Positions 8,401 through 13,659 of a stretch of 23,626 nt of DNA are shown one piece after another. The stretch comes from a virus. Numbering within the stretch: position 1 is the stretch's first letter; each line of letters begins with the position of its first letter. The notes under the pieces are model-generated. The model was not told the DNA's origin. It saw only the letters and a program-made list of their open reading frames with translations, and ran no database searches. The DNA is taken from IMG/VR virus record IMGVR_UViG_3300010296_001488, positions 1-23,626 of that record. The stretch is one strand, 5' to 3'. The translations under genes were made by a program, and so were the position numbers.

Positions 8401-9104
8401 ACCTCGGACCTAATGCTAAGTCTGATCTTGGTAATCTTTCCGCAGGTAACATGCACGTCAACTGCGGTGCTGATGGTAAGATTAAGGCGAGAACAATTCA
8501 GTCAACAGTTCCAACAGGAACTGCACCATTTGTTGTTGCTTCTAGCACTAAAGTTACCAATCTGAATGCTGATAAACTTGATGGTCTGAATACTTCTGCA
8601 ACCGATCAATCTGGCGCATCTGTTGTAACAAGATCTGGTGGTTCTTCTGAGTTCAATAAAGTTACTTGCAGAAACTTCTTACTGGAGTCTGCTGGAAGTG
8701 GATCCATGACAGTACAGAAGGAAGCAACCTTTAGTGAAAATGTTACTATCGGTTCTGACTCTAATAACGTAATTCTGAGACATCACGGAGCATTCCTTGT
8801 TGATGAATCAGGTTTTACTTCTGACGAAAGACTGAAGGAAAACATTGAAACTATTCCTGACGCACTTGATATGGTTCTAGAACTTCGTGGTGTTCAGTTC
8901 GATTGGAAATCTTCTGGTAGATCTGACATCGGTTTGGTTGCACAGGAAGTTGAAGAAGTTCTCCCAGAATGTGTCACTGAAGTTGATGATGTTAAGGGTG
9001 TTAAATATGGAAACATCGTCGGTCTTTTGATCGAATCCATTAAGGAACTCAGAGGTGAAATTACCGACCTTCAGGAACAAATCAAAGAACTGAAAGGTGA
9101 ATAA
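2457..9104 (+). CDS. Giant tail-fibre-like virion structural protein with C-terminal S74 chaperone domain (2215 aa)
   Basis: Residues about 1-110 (NPSDFDATDSFENRG, RPFKTIQRAIIESA, TILVYPGTHYIDN) look like the entry of a right-handed beta-helix. The middle has repeated beta units with the pattern HGL/HHF-x2-GD/GN-x-V/F...G near residues 310, 856 and 1248, each followed by 'YNG'-like turns and GITT motifs. Around 1355-1420 is a 'GDYVQIGAEIMRI...VLRGQ' unit. Residues about 1750-1960 hold degenerate repeats ending in NxGIVTT. Near the end, LNADKLDG is typical of phage fibres. Residues 2122-2127 are SDERLK: S74 intramolecular chaperones cleave themselves with such a Ser/Lys pair (S2122, K2127) after helping trimer folding. 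The last 25 residues are a coiled coil. Likely role: receptor-binding fibre or spike, late expressed. Attachment site and receptor are unknown. It is long for a phage fibre. Confidence 0.93.
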   Translation: MPLSRLENFLKNAEGNILYVNPSDFDATDSFENRGNSLTRPFKTIQRAIIESARFSFRAGRNNDKIDTTTILVYPGTHYIDNRPGYSIRDNGGTAEIKKLVDKKWTTIGASLTEFSEDSNFDIFDEDNDLFRYNSTEGGVILPRGTSIVGLDLRKTKIRPLYVPDPHDDQVLPTSIFRVTGTCYFTAFSIFDADPNRSAYKNSSDLKVNPSFSHHKLAVFEYADGVNDAILDNVDMGITDLDMYYAKVTYAFGSTSGRPLANYPVGKDFEPLVDEYRIVGDLRADPIGITSIKAGDGAIPTTTITVTTSEAHGLFKDTPILLSGITTNPAVYNGSIVVSDVVSNTEFTYTARTNPSNPLPASSQISNAQVVVESDSVSSASPYIFSCTLRSVYGMNGMIADGNKATGFKSMLTAQFTGISLQKDDNAFMVFDDTTQIYNDNDTAPEEQKPLHINSTALYKRGWESTHVTAKNDSIIQCVSIFAIGFARHFVAETGGDMSITNSNSNFGAVALESTGFRNEAFDRDDVGYITHIIPPREPDPRESNITWLSLDAEKIVSAAQTERLYVFGYNSKDVPPSSQIDSYRLGAKRGEEINLEVIIGTEKSNFRSPVLMPVPSGIGTSSQKVYRVGRNAGINSISQSIFTLTDDHQLFNGEKVRLVSDTGEVPNNVEQDKLYFAFTTGLNADQIKLSSTLNDTINGTTIGGISNNGGELRIVSFVADKDPGELGHPMQFDEDESRWYLQGSKSTAFNTIYDGIVGIGTSILGNQTGATFVTRRLDNRGLEDRLYKFRYVIPKEFSNARPPSDGFILQESNTVGFGSASYLTSALANTTQIRNPTIITDASYVGQEVTIRTEEPHHFVAGDTVKIKNVRSTNNLTSNAQIPFNGEYPIYSVPSTRTFTIAGITTDPGTFLNETNQRTTQQQVDALPTAQRLKYKDSIFVYRSQEIKSLIPGTDGQDGIYLVTPICGSIKPIDEIGYGVSERRFNQDVRNLYPQQDRDNYNSDPEGTTSLAKLSPLGKVTTNSKQKSVTKEALNYFFENNQIGYAITGGVVSGAGNTTLTIFLDTEHTLNSIKELSIITDGAGYNNNTGLSTTLYSTELSNSLIVGSNAAVRAEVSAANTVSSVSIVSAGGAYAIGNTMTVSASPAGAPSVSAVVEVTDINNNIGDAIELTGFPDDAFNDIFEIREIPSTSSIVLEKRGSVGLGGTFPERNDVRRPIAYVSSPKVGIATVDFTDALGIATVTTLTAHGLQPGNTFTFGGFTAGGGISTNTFFERKFITNEVPGITTFIFNAGITTENPERDFGTASLLKFNFSSNGRALGLGEENLNGRGSTFYAGITTTLSTIVTTTDTTITPVDTAGFYKGDYVQIGAEIMRISNNASSGTFAVLRGQFSTTAAVHQANELIKKVRILPMEIRRHSILRASAHTFEYLGFGPGNYSTGLPLKQDRILTDEEVLVSQAREQDGGTVVYTAMNDRGEFFTGVTKISAATGEEEVIEAPIVTYFGDDIESELTRRNNGVFDDLVVKNRITVEGGENNNQTSQFYGPVNFSQKVTSSSEDGLETKDLYIKGLASQPKLITVGISTPIDAKRVGDISLLATPDKGGYLGHIYADGDWRRFGMISEEKNRDFLIIDQMGIGEKGGVFDFTDELEVNGNVKVKDLRVEGNVTFAGNQAIGNASFDKITINQTASFVGTGTNYSIIHTDTTDIAQFGNLEVTGYAATFASSGNDYEWLTIQRRLHSTYSGISTFDGTLKVGNLVMNSNSGIVSVSRAEIDDLYATVGTIDTLYAQSGIITALRVSQISSVNPGIGLTIFANVGIITSITGVAATITKGDFTELFATNASISNRFFAKDARVNTGLTTNFKSTNATLTNAYVNVGVVTTLVIPSTGYVGSAVDGWMGAPTAYINSGIVTTIQGANSTYVNVVGSTKVTSPLFQGQDTNNPSGAGKLFIQNAQVASRLWLNGTADSEGIRSVVGVITYLGPNAKSDLGNLSAGNMHVNCGADGKIKARTIQSTVPTGTAPFVVASSTKVTNLNADKLDGLNTSATDQSGASVVTRSGGSSEFNKVTCRNFLLESAGSGSMTVQKEATFSENVTIGSDSNNVILRHHGAFLVDESGFTSDERLKENIETIPDALDMVLELRGVQFDWKSSGRSDIGLVAQEVEEVLPECVTEVDDVKGVKYGNIVGLLIESIKELRGEITDLQEQIKELKGE

Positions 9105-9107
9105 ATA
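9100..9107 (+). promoter_or_regulatory. T4-type late promoter motif (AATAAATA) overlapping the stop of the giant gene
   Basis: AATAAATA matches the NATAAATA form of the T4-type late promoter and includes the TAA stop of the structural gene. It is 32 bases before the next start at 9139, so the small coiled-coil gene can be made separately from the giant message. Confidence 0.55.
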
Positions 9108-9138
9108 ATCGTGAACGTTCATTCATTATTTCTACGTC

Positions 9139-9330
9139 ATGTCTGAAGAAACTAAATCAATCTCTGATTACATTACTGAACTCACTGAGAAAGCAACAGA
9201 ACTTCAAAGTGAGTTGATGGATCTTGAGAAACAATTCAACGTTAAGAAAGAAGAGTTTATCAAGATTCAAGGAGCAATCGAGGCATTCCAAATTGCTAAC
9301 TCTAGAGGCACTCCAGATATAGCAGTCTGA
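9139..9330 (+). CDS. Small coiled-coil protein, 63 aa
   Basis: MSEETKSISDYITELTEKATELQ... is almost entirely one amphipathic helix (residues about 8-52) with heptad-like spacing of Leu, Ile and Phe (ITELTEKATELQSELMDLE), so a homo-oligomeric coiled coil is likely. The last ten residues are unstructured. It lies directly after the fibre gene under its own late motif and before a terminator, so it is probably a structural accessory or fibre-assembly factor. That is positional inference, since no family motif is present. An antisense frame over the same DNA is a shadow. Confidence 0.85.
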   Translation: MSEETKSISDYITELTEKATELQSELMDLEKQFNVKKEEFIKIQGAIEAFQIANSRGTPDIAV

Positions 9331-9364
9331 TTGAAACTCCACAGAGTAATTATAGTTAAATACT

Positions 9365-9398
9365 ACGGGGTCTGTCAAGTGTTGACTGCCCCGTTTTT
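9365..9398 (+). terminator. Rho-independent terminator ending the structural segment
   Basis: ACGGGG (9365-9370) pairs with CCCCGT (9389-9394), with an inner TCAA/TTGA pair (9375-9378 with 9382-9385), followed by five T. Its right half also carries the -35 box of the next promoter. Confidence 0.8.
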
Positions 9399-9410
9399 CT
9401 TTGGTATATT
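9382..9410 (+). promoter_or_regulatory. Sigma70-type promoter embedded in the terminator
   Basis: TTGACT (9382-9387), a 17-base spacer, then TATATT (9405-9410): near-consensus spacing and boxes for host housekeeping polymerase. The -35 lies in the right inner arm of the terminator hairpin. Transcription would start near 9417, at or beside the second ATG of the next gene. Confidence 0.75.
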
Positions 9411-9689
9411 ATGAAAATGAACCAACAACCTTTCGATCCCAACCAATACCCTGGATTCTGGGAACAAATGAATAACTTCAAAGATTTTTTGAAGGAAGTC
9501 GGTCAAGGAGTTGCCGAAGATGGAACTCTATGGTCTGATAAAACTATGGAGGAAAAAAGACAATACACCTGTGAAAGGTGTACTGAATTTGATCATCAAA
9601 GACTGAGATGTACGGCATGTGGTTGTTTCATGAAAGCAAAGTGGAAGTTTGAACGTAGTAAATGCCCACTCGATAAGTGGGAAAAATGA
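9411..9689 (+). CDS. Small zinc-ribbon-like phage protein, 92 aa
   Basis: The C-terminal half has a metal-binding pattern common in small phage proteins: CERC (residues 54-57), RCTACGCF (about 66-73) and KCPLDKW at the end, i.e. CxxC...CxxCxC...CP. Such a cluster probably binds one zinc. The N-terminal half (PFDPNQYPGFWEQMNNFKDFL) is helical. The start at 9411 abuts the -10 box; the ATG at 9417 (MNQQPFDP) is where a transcript from that promoter would begin, so the protein may be 90 aa and translated from a leaderless message. Its stop overlaps the next start (ATGA). No function is known to me; zinc binding is inferred from the cysteines. Confidence 0.85.
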   Translation: MKMNQQPFDPNQYPGFWEQMNNFKDFLKEVGQGVAEDGTLWSDKTMEEKRQYTCERCTEFDHQRLRCTACGCFMKAKWKFERSKCPLDKWEK

Positions 9690-9874
9690 AAAAAGAATCA
9701 GAAGAATTGAATTACTTGGAATGTTCTAAAGAACCAGAAAATCCTACAATACCTCTAGTAATTTCTCTCATTGTTGTTTTTTTCTTTGGAATCGGCATTA
9801 TTATGCTGGGTTATTTCAAAGGTAATATGCACCTCATTACTACACTCAAGAACGCCTACAATGCCTATTCTTAA
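9686..9874 (+). CDS. Single-pass membrane protein, 62 aa
   Basis: The start at 9686 (MKKESEELNYLE) is preferred over an in-frame ATG at 9677 because it overlaps the previous stop as ATGA. An acidic N-terminus of about 24 residues is followed by one strong hydrophobic segment (TIPLVISLIVVFFFGIGIIM, residues about 24-43) and a short, mildly basic tail ending KNAYNAYS. It is likely a cytoplasmic or thylakoid membrane protein; role unknown. The 3' end overlaps the next gene by 14 bases in another frame. Confidence 0.72.
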   Translation: MKKESEELNYLECSKEPENPTIPLVISLIVVFFFGIGIIMLGYFKGNMHLITTLKNAYNAYS

Positions 9875-10130
9875 CTTCCTTCTCGCTGTAACTTTATGGG
9901 TACAAGTACCACAATGGTCCGATGATTGGTCAAATTGCGCTGTGGATGTTCCTGACAGCAGTTGTCACTGGTATATTCCTGCTCCCGATAATACTTTTGG
10001 CGACGGATTTGATTGGGCAACTGCCCCCTGGTATTCTGTAGAAGGTTTACAAGATATTGCAAACTTACATGACGAAGTTGTTTCACAAGGGCACCAATAT
10101 ACGTTAGAATCGTTGCAGGATAAGGACTAA
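9861..10130 (+). CDS. Small protein with hydrophobic N-terminus, 89 aa, possibly exported
   Basis: The start at 9861 (MPILNFLLAVTLWVQVPQW) is preferred over an in-frame ATG at 9771 because the longer form would run through the membrane-protein gene in another frame. Residues 2-14 form a short hydrophobic stretch that could be a signal-like or membrane-anchoring segment. The rest is acidic and tryptophan-rich (QWSDDWSNC, SSCHWYIPAP, GFDWATAPWYS) with two cysteines at about 27 and 35 that could form a disulphide. It ends one base before asnB. No Shine-Dalgarno is evident, so translation may depend on coupling. Function unknown. Confidence 0.68.
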   Translation: MPILNFLLAVTLWVQVPQWSDDWSNCAVDVPDSSCHWYIPAPDNTFGDGFDWATAPWYSVEGLQDIANLHDEVVSQGHQYTLESLQDKD

Positions 10131-10131
10131 T

Positions 10132-11757
10132 ATGTGTGGGATCGCTGTCGTCTACTCTAAGAAAGAAAAGATTCACCACAACTTAATTAAGATCGCTGAG
10201 AAAGAATTATCTCCCAGGGGTCCAGTATCATCTACCCATTATCTTGGTGATGATGTTTATATGTTCCAGTCTGTTTTGCCTATTCAGACTGAAAGAGTTG
10301 ATGAAGAAAGATGTGTGTATCTTCCACAGAACTTCAAGGTAACTCTTTACAATGGTGAAATCTATGATGATCATGAATATACAAGTGACACCGAGTTAAT
10401 CCAAGAAAGTAAGGATCTTTCTGGTACTTTGAACCATGCAGATGGAATGTTTGCTGTCTGTGTTGTAGAAAGATTCGGAAATTGGTTTGATGTTGCTGGT
10501 TATCGTGATCTACATGGTGAGAAGAGATTATTTTATTACGATAGTCCTAACCTCTTTGTTGTATCTTCTACACCTAGATTCATCCTCAAAGTTATGGAGG
10601 AGTATCAGGAACCAGTTCGTGTCAATGAAGTTGCGTTGAAAGATTATTATGTAACGAGACATTATATTTCAAACTCAACATCAATCAAAGGGATCTATCA
10701 GTTACCAATAGGATCGAAACTTTGTTTTAATGGTTATTCGTCTGTAGTTCCAATCTGGACTCCTAGAAAGTATCTGAATAAAGATCTAACAAAAGAATTA
10801 TATCAACTCACCTATCAACAATACTCTAAGTTTACCCGTGATTTGTTGGTAAAAACTATCAACAAGATGCATGAGAATGTTATGCCTCATGTTGCAACAT
10901 ACTCTACGATAAGTGGTGGTGTTGATTCGTCGATTGTCACTGCAATGTTAGAAGAATCTAGCATTAAGATTCAACGTGCAATGACACTCACTTTCAATGA
11001 AAAGGATCGTGTTGCACTATATGCGTGGAAGTTATTCAATAAACTAAAGTGTAAACAATTAGTACGGAATGTTGATATTGAAGAGTATTATTCTTCGTAC
11101 CTTCATTGTATAGAACAACTCTGTAGTCCTGTCGTTGCACATGATGTTCCGTCTGCAAATCTCATGTATGAGATGATGGAACCTGAGTCTATTTTGTATG
11201 GTGGTGAAGGCGCAGATGAATTATTTCTCGGGTATGAGTATTACAAGAACTGCATAAAATCCGAGTATGCACAACCAATTCGTAATCGATTTGAGTTATC
11301 TTTTGGTCAGGAAATCAATGAAGATTATGATTATGCGTTCGACTTTTTCTTAGATTGTGGGTATAATACCAAAGATGCACATGTTAAAGCATGTTCATTC
11401 GTAGATTATTTCCATCAATTACCTAACTCAACCTTCCAAGTTCTTGACCTTATTGGTTCACATTATGGAATCGAATGTAGGACACCATTTGCTCGAAAGG
11501 AAGTCGTTATCTTTGGACTAAATTCTCCAGTCCATCACATTATCGGGAAAAAACCACTTAACGATATATTTGAAAACTATTTCAAAGTCTATCCATTCCC
11601 TAAACAAGGATTCAGTGGTTATCCAAATGAACTCTATCAGTTTGCTACAACAGATTTTGATAGAAGTAAAAATATCTTCGGTAGTTACGATATAGATAGA
11701 GTTACTGAGTGGAAATACATTAACACTGAGTTCTTTCTGGAGCAATTTGACTTATGA
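10132..11757 (+). CDS. asnB: Asparagine synthetase, glutamine-hydrolysing (class B)
   Basis: Makes asparagine from aspartate, ATP and glutamine. The N-terminal glutaminase starts MCGIAVVY with catalytic Cys2 directly after the initiator Met. It has RGP at 29-31 (family usually RGPD; here V follows), NGEIYD at 74-79 and DGMFAV at 104-109. The synthetase domain has the PP-loop SGGVDSS at 261-267 and GEGADELFLGY near 358-368 (family: GEGADELFGGY), then ECRTPFARKEVV and KQGFSGYP in the right order. Length (541 aa) is close to bacterial AsnB. All catalytic motifs are kept, so it should be active. AAGGA (in GGATAAGGACTAATATG) precedes the start. Cyanomyoviruses are known to carry asnB; supply of Asn for virion proteins, or redirection of host nitrogen, are the usual suggestions. 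Coupled to the next gene by ATGA. Confidence 0.95.
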   Translation: MCGIAVVYSKKEKIHHNLIKIAEKELSPRGPVSSTHYLGDDVYMFQSVLPIQTERVDEERCVYLPQNFKVTLYNGEIYDDHEYTSDTELIQESKDLSGTLNHADGMFAVCVVERFGNWFDVAGYRDLHGEKRLFYYDSPNLFVVSSTPRFILKVMEEYQEPVRVNEVALKDYYVTRHYISNSTSIKGIYQLPIGSKLCFNGYSSVVPIWTPRKYLNKDLTKELYQLTYQQYSKFTRDLLVKTINKMHENVMPHVATYSTISGGVDSSIVTAMLEESSIKIQRAMTLTFNEKDRVALYAWKLFNKLKCKQLVRNVDIEEYYSSYLHCIEQLCSPVVAHDVPSANLMYEMMEPESILYGGEGADELFLGYEYYKNCIKSEYAQPIRNRFELSFGQEINEDYDYAFDFFLDCGYNTKDAHVKACSFVDYFHQLPNSTFQVLDLIGSHYGIECRTPFARKEVVIFGLNSPVHHIIGKKPLNDIFENYFKVYPFPKQGFSGYPNELYQFATTDFDRSKNIFGSYDIDRVTEWKYINTEFFLEQFDL

Positions 11758-12302
11758 GAAACTGGAAAAAAGAGTTTGGAGAACTTCCCGCCGAAGAATT
11801 AGACAAGGTTGCTATGCTTCGACTGATTGAATGTACCAACGGAATCATTCAATATGCCCATCGAGATGAGGAAGAATGGGCACTCCCAATCGATCAAACT
11901 AGGGAAGCAATGCAATACTCTATGGGATCGATTAAGAGGATGCAAATTGATCTTAAAGAGAGATCAATTACATTCGAGGAACCTACAGAAACTCTATTCA
12001 AAGCAATCCGAGATCTTTATATCGAGGGTGTGAAGATGGGGAACGATGAAGCATTCGAGAAATTTTTAGATGCTTCAAGAACCAATCTTCTTGTCTGTGG
12101 TAAAGAACGACTGCTAAAAATGTTGTCAGTTGTTAGAGAAGAAGTCCCAGGAGTTATCGGAGAACGTGTAGACTGGGGGATGAATTATATTTGGAGTTTC
12201 TGTGGTTGGAACATGGCAGAATTGTGTGGTGGTGAGATCGACTACAGAACTGGTGAAGAATATGCTGAAACATCTAAACCTGATATTGGATTCGGACGAT
12301 GA
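11754..12302 (+). CDS. Unknown, mostly helical protein, 182 aa, coupled to asnB
   Basis: The start overlaps the asnB stop (ATGA). The sequence is rich in charged amphipathic helices (LPAEELDKVAMLRLIECTN, TETLFKAIRDLYIEGVKMG, KERLLKMLSVVREEV), with a C-terminal part containing GMNYIWSFCGWNMAELCGGE. No catalytic motif or membrane segment is evident, and I do not recognise the family. Its position in the asnB transcript suggests co-expression but not function. Confidence 0.85.
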   Translation: MRNWKKEFGELPAEELDKVAMLRLIECTNGIIQYAHRDEEEWALPIDQTREAMQYSMGSIKRMQIDLKERSITFEEPTETLFKAIRDLYIEGVKMGNDEAFEKFLDASRTNLLVCGKERLLKMLSVVREEVPGVIGERVDWGMNYIWSFCGWNMAELCGGEIDYRTGEEYAETSKPDIGFGR

Positions 12303-12418
12303 ATGATTTCTTAGATAATCTTGGTGCAGAACAATACCAAAAGATTGTAAAAAAAATTCTTGAGAAACAACAACAGGAGAAAGAACAAGATGGTAAAGAG
12401 TCGCGATCTGCCAACTGA
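12299..12418 (+). CDS. Very small charged protein, 39 aa
   Basis: The start overlaps the preceding stop as ATGA. The peptide (MNDFLDNLGAEQYQKIVKK...) is one highly charged Gln/Lys/Glu-rich helix (ILEKQQQEKEQ) with a short Ser-rich end. It overlaps the next gene by 29 bases. The coupled start and dense packing support translation, but the composition is simple, and it might serve mainly to bring ribosomes to the next start. Confidence 0.55.
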   Translation: MNDFLDNLGAEQYQKIVKKILEKQQQEKEQDGKESRSAN

Positions 12419-12557
12419 GTATTACAAAGTTGGATATTATCTCGGTGATCATCATCGTTTCGCCACATATTTCACACTAGAAGCAGCACAAGAAGCGATG
12501 ATGAGAATGATCGAGAGAGGAGTCAGGGTCACTGGACTCGCATCTGCCATGCTGTGA
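12390..12557 (+). CDS. Small unknown protein, 55 aa
   Basis: The start at 12390 (MVKSRDLPTEYYKVGYYLG) is chosen over an in-frame ATG at 12360 because CAGGAGAAAG at 12374-12383 is well placed for it. It has a strand-like first half (YYKVGYYLGDHHRFATYF) and an amphipathic helix (TLEAAQEAMMRMIERG), ending VTGLASAML. The 'aromatic strands + EAA..AM.R' layout looks like a small fold shared by phage accessory proteins; function unknown. Its stop falls in the first inverted repeat of the following promoter cassette. Confidence 0.75.
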   Translation: MVKSRDLPTEYYKVGYYLGDHHRFATYFTLEAAQEAMMRMIERGVRVTGLASAML

Positions 12558-12619
12558 CACCCTACAAGGTGTCTACAGGACGTGCCAGGGGTCTCTGATC
12601 CGTGTATATTAAATGAGTC
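12556..12619 (+). promoter_or_regulatory. Early-type promoter cassette A
   Basis: The inverted repeat GACACC-6-GGTGTC (12556-12573) starts inside the previous stop. A -35-like GTGCCA (12582-12587), a 17-base spacer and TATATT (12605-12610) follow, then GAGTC at 12615, the start of the leader shared with other cassettes. It aligns along its length with the cassettes near 18129 and 20493 (AAGTGTCCAC, GCCAG, GGTC, CGTGTAT, GAGTC). The long 5' leader runs to 12658. Confidence 0.7.
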
Positions 12620-12658
12620 GAGGGGAGACCCGAGACAACACACCGAGAGGTAAATCAA

Positions 12659-13123
12659 ATGTGTTCTCATCCGCAGAACCGCCTCTCTCACACTTCCTTA
12701 ACTATGGGCACTCGTTCTCGCATCGGTATCCAATTCAGTGACAACTCTGTTCTTTCTGTCTATTGCCATTGGGATGGTTATCCTTCTTTCAATGGTAAAG
12801 TTCTCCGTGAATTCTACAATACGAAGGAGAAAGCGTCGGAACTGATTAACGGCGGTAACATTTCCTCTCTGCATACTAATGTGGGTTGGAACAATGAAAC
12901 TCTGCCTGAAACTGGTCCTCAATACTATACTTCCCGTGGTGAATCTATTGAGGAAAATGCACCTACACTTCACGATTCCATGATGAACTTCCTGGAAGAT
13001 GGTGAAGAATTTGGTTATGTGTTTGCAAATGGAGAGTGGACCTGTTATGATACTAAGACCTGGAGCGATACATACAAGCAACAGGTTGCAATTCCCGCAG
13101 GAGGCATTACCGATGGAAACTAA
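12659..13123 (+). CDS. Unknown phage protein, 154 aa (or 139 aa from an internal start)
   Basis: GAGAGG at 12645-12650, eight bases before ATG 12659, supports the long form. The internal ATG at 12704 starts MGTRSRIGIQFSD, which looks like a natural N-terminus and is the form I would expect for this phage family, so the first 15 residues (MCSHPQNRLSHTSLT) may be non-conserved. The body has VLSVYCHWDGYPSFNGKVL, KASELINGGNISSL and EEFGYVFANGEWTCYDT: a compact, aromatic-rich single domain with 'CHWDGYP' as the most distinctive motif. No catalytic signature is recognised. It is the first gene of a short operon and is expected to be expressed early. Confidence 0.82.
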   Translation: MCSHPQNRLSHTSLTMGTRSRIGIQFSDNSVLSVYCHWDGYPSFNGKVLREFYNTKEKASELINGGNISSLHTNVGWNNETLPETGPQYYTSRGESIEENAPTLHDSMMNFLEDGEEFGYVFANGEWTCYDTKTWSDTYKQQVAIPAGGITDGN

Positions 13124-13250
13124 AATGATCCAAGTTAAGTATTACTTTAAGGAACATCCTAAGACATCTCTATCTGTATTTCTAAAAGATCAGAAAGAGG
13201 TTGATGCCTTCAAACAAAAACATCCTAACTATGTGTATGTTGAGGCATGA
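13113..13250 (+). CDS. Small unknown protein, 45 aa
   Basis: The start at 13113 (METKMIQVKYYFKEHP) is decided by a consensus Shine-Dalgarno AGGAGG (13099-13104) eight bases upstream; a longer frame from 12999 is ignored. It overlaps the preceding gene by 11 bases. It has a strand (IQVKYYF), a turn, another strand (SLSVFL) and a charged helix (DQKEVDAFKQKH) ending in a strand (YVYVEA), a complete small alpha/beta fold. Function unknown. Confidence 0.78.
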   Translation: METKMIQVKYYFKEHPKTSLSVFLKDQKEVDAFKQKHPNYVYVEA

Positions 13251-13253
13251 CTT

Positions 13254-13433
13254 ATGGACATTCTGTTGATTCTATTGGACATTTTCAAGATGTCGATTGC
13301 TACCTGTAGATGGGGTGATTTGACTGAAGAAGATGCTCAAATCGTAACGAATGCTCCCTTCCTAAAAGTGTTTCACGCCTCTGTACTTCGCAGAGGTCCA
13401 TTTACTGATTCTCTCACAACTTCTGTAGAATGA
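13254..13433 (+). CDS. Small unknown protein, 59 aa
   Basis: Starts three bases after the previous stop with MDILLILLDIFKMSIATCRWGDL. The first 13 residues are hydrophobic (ILLILLDIF) and could be a short membrane anchor; an internal ATG at 13290 (MSIATCRW) would give a soluble 47-aa form. The remainder (TEEDAQIVTNAPFLKVFH) is soluble-looking. No recognised motif. The stop overlaps the next start (ATGA). Confidence 0.6.
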   Translation: MDILLILLDIFKMSIATCRWGDLTEEDAQIVTNAPFLKVFHASVLRRGPFTDSLTTSVE

Positions 13434-13570
13434 ACAACGAAAAGTACAATGATTTCGATGAACTCTATGATGTTTTCATGGAGGCAGGTAGCGATGAATG
13501 GTTGCTACCAGAGTGTGGAGTTGAGGAAAAATTTGATAGTGAAACAATGAAAATGCTCAAGGATTTTTGA
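13430..13570 (+). CDS. Small acidic protein, 46 aa
   Basis: The start overlaps the previous stop (ATGA). MNNEKYNDFDELYDVFMEAG... is strongly acidic, with two predicted helices (DFDELYDVFMEAG and SETMKMLKDF) around WLLPECGVEE. It is small and acidic like many phage early effectors or DNA-mimic proteins, but nothing more specific can be said. The next promoter cassette begins within its stop codon. Confidence 0.65.
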   Translation: MNNEKYNDFDELYDVFMEAGSDEWLLPECGVEEKFDSETMKMLKDF

Positions 13571-13633
13571 GCATTGTGACAATCGAATAACCTGCACAGA
13601 CCTCTTGACTTCTCAGTCGAGAGGTTTTATATT
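13569..13633 (+). promoter_or_regulatory. Promoter with overlapping hairpin ahead of the helicase operon (cassette G)
   Basis: TTGACT (13605-13610), 17 bases, TATATT (13628-13633): the best sigma70-type match in the early region. The -35 is in the left arm of a hairpin (13600-13610 with 13615-13625, loop TCTC, one wobble), and the right arm runs into TTTT, so the element also looks like a terminator for the preceding genes. The first 16 bases (13569-13584) recur with one mismatch at 18913. Confidence 0.75.
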
Positions 13634-13659
13634 GTATTCATACAAAAGAAACGAGGTCA

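Noticed and set aside
12613-12741. An alternative plus-strand frame starting MSRGETRDN within the leader of the 154-aa gene
   Set aside because: It overlaps the 154-aa frame in another phase, begins right at the promoter start point and has no Shine-Dalgarno.
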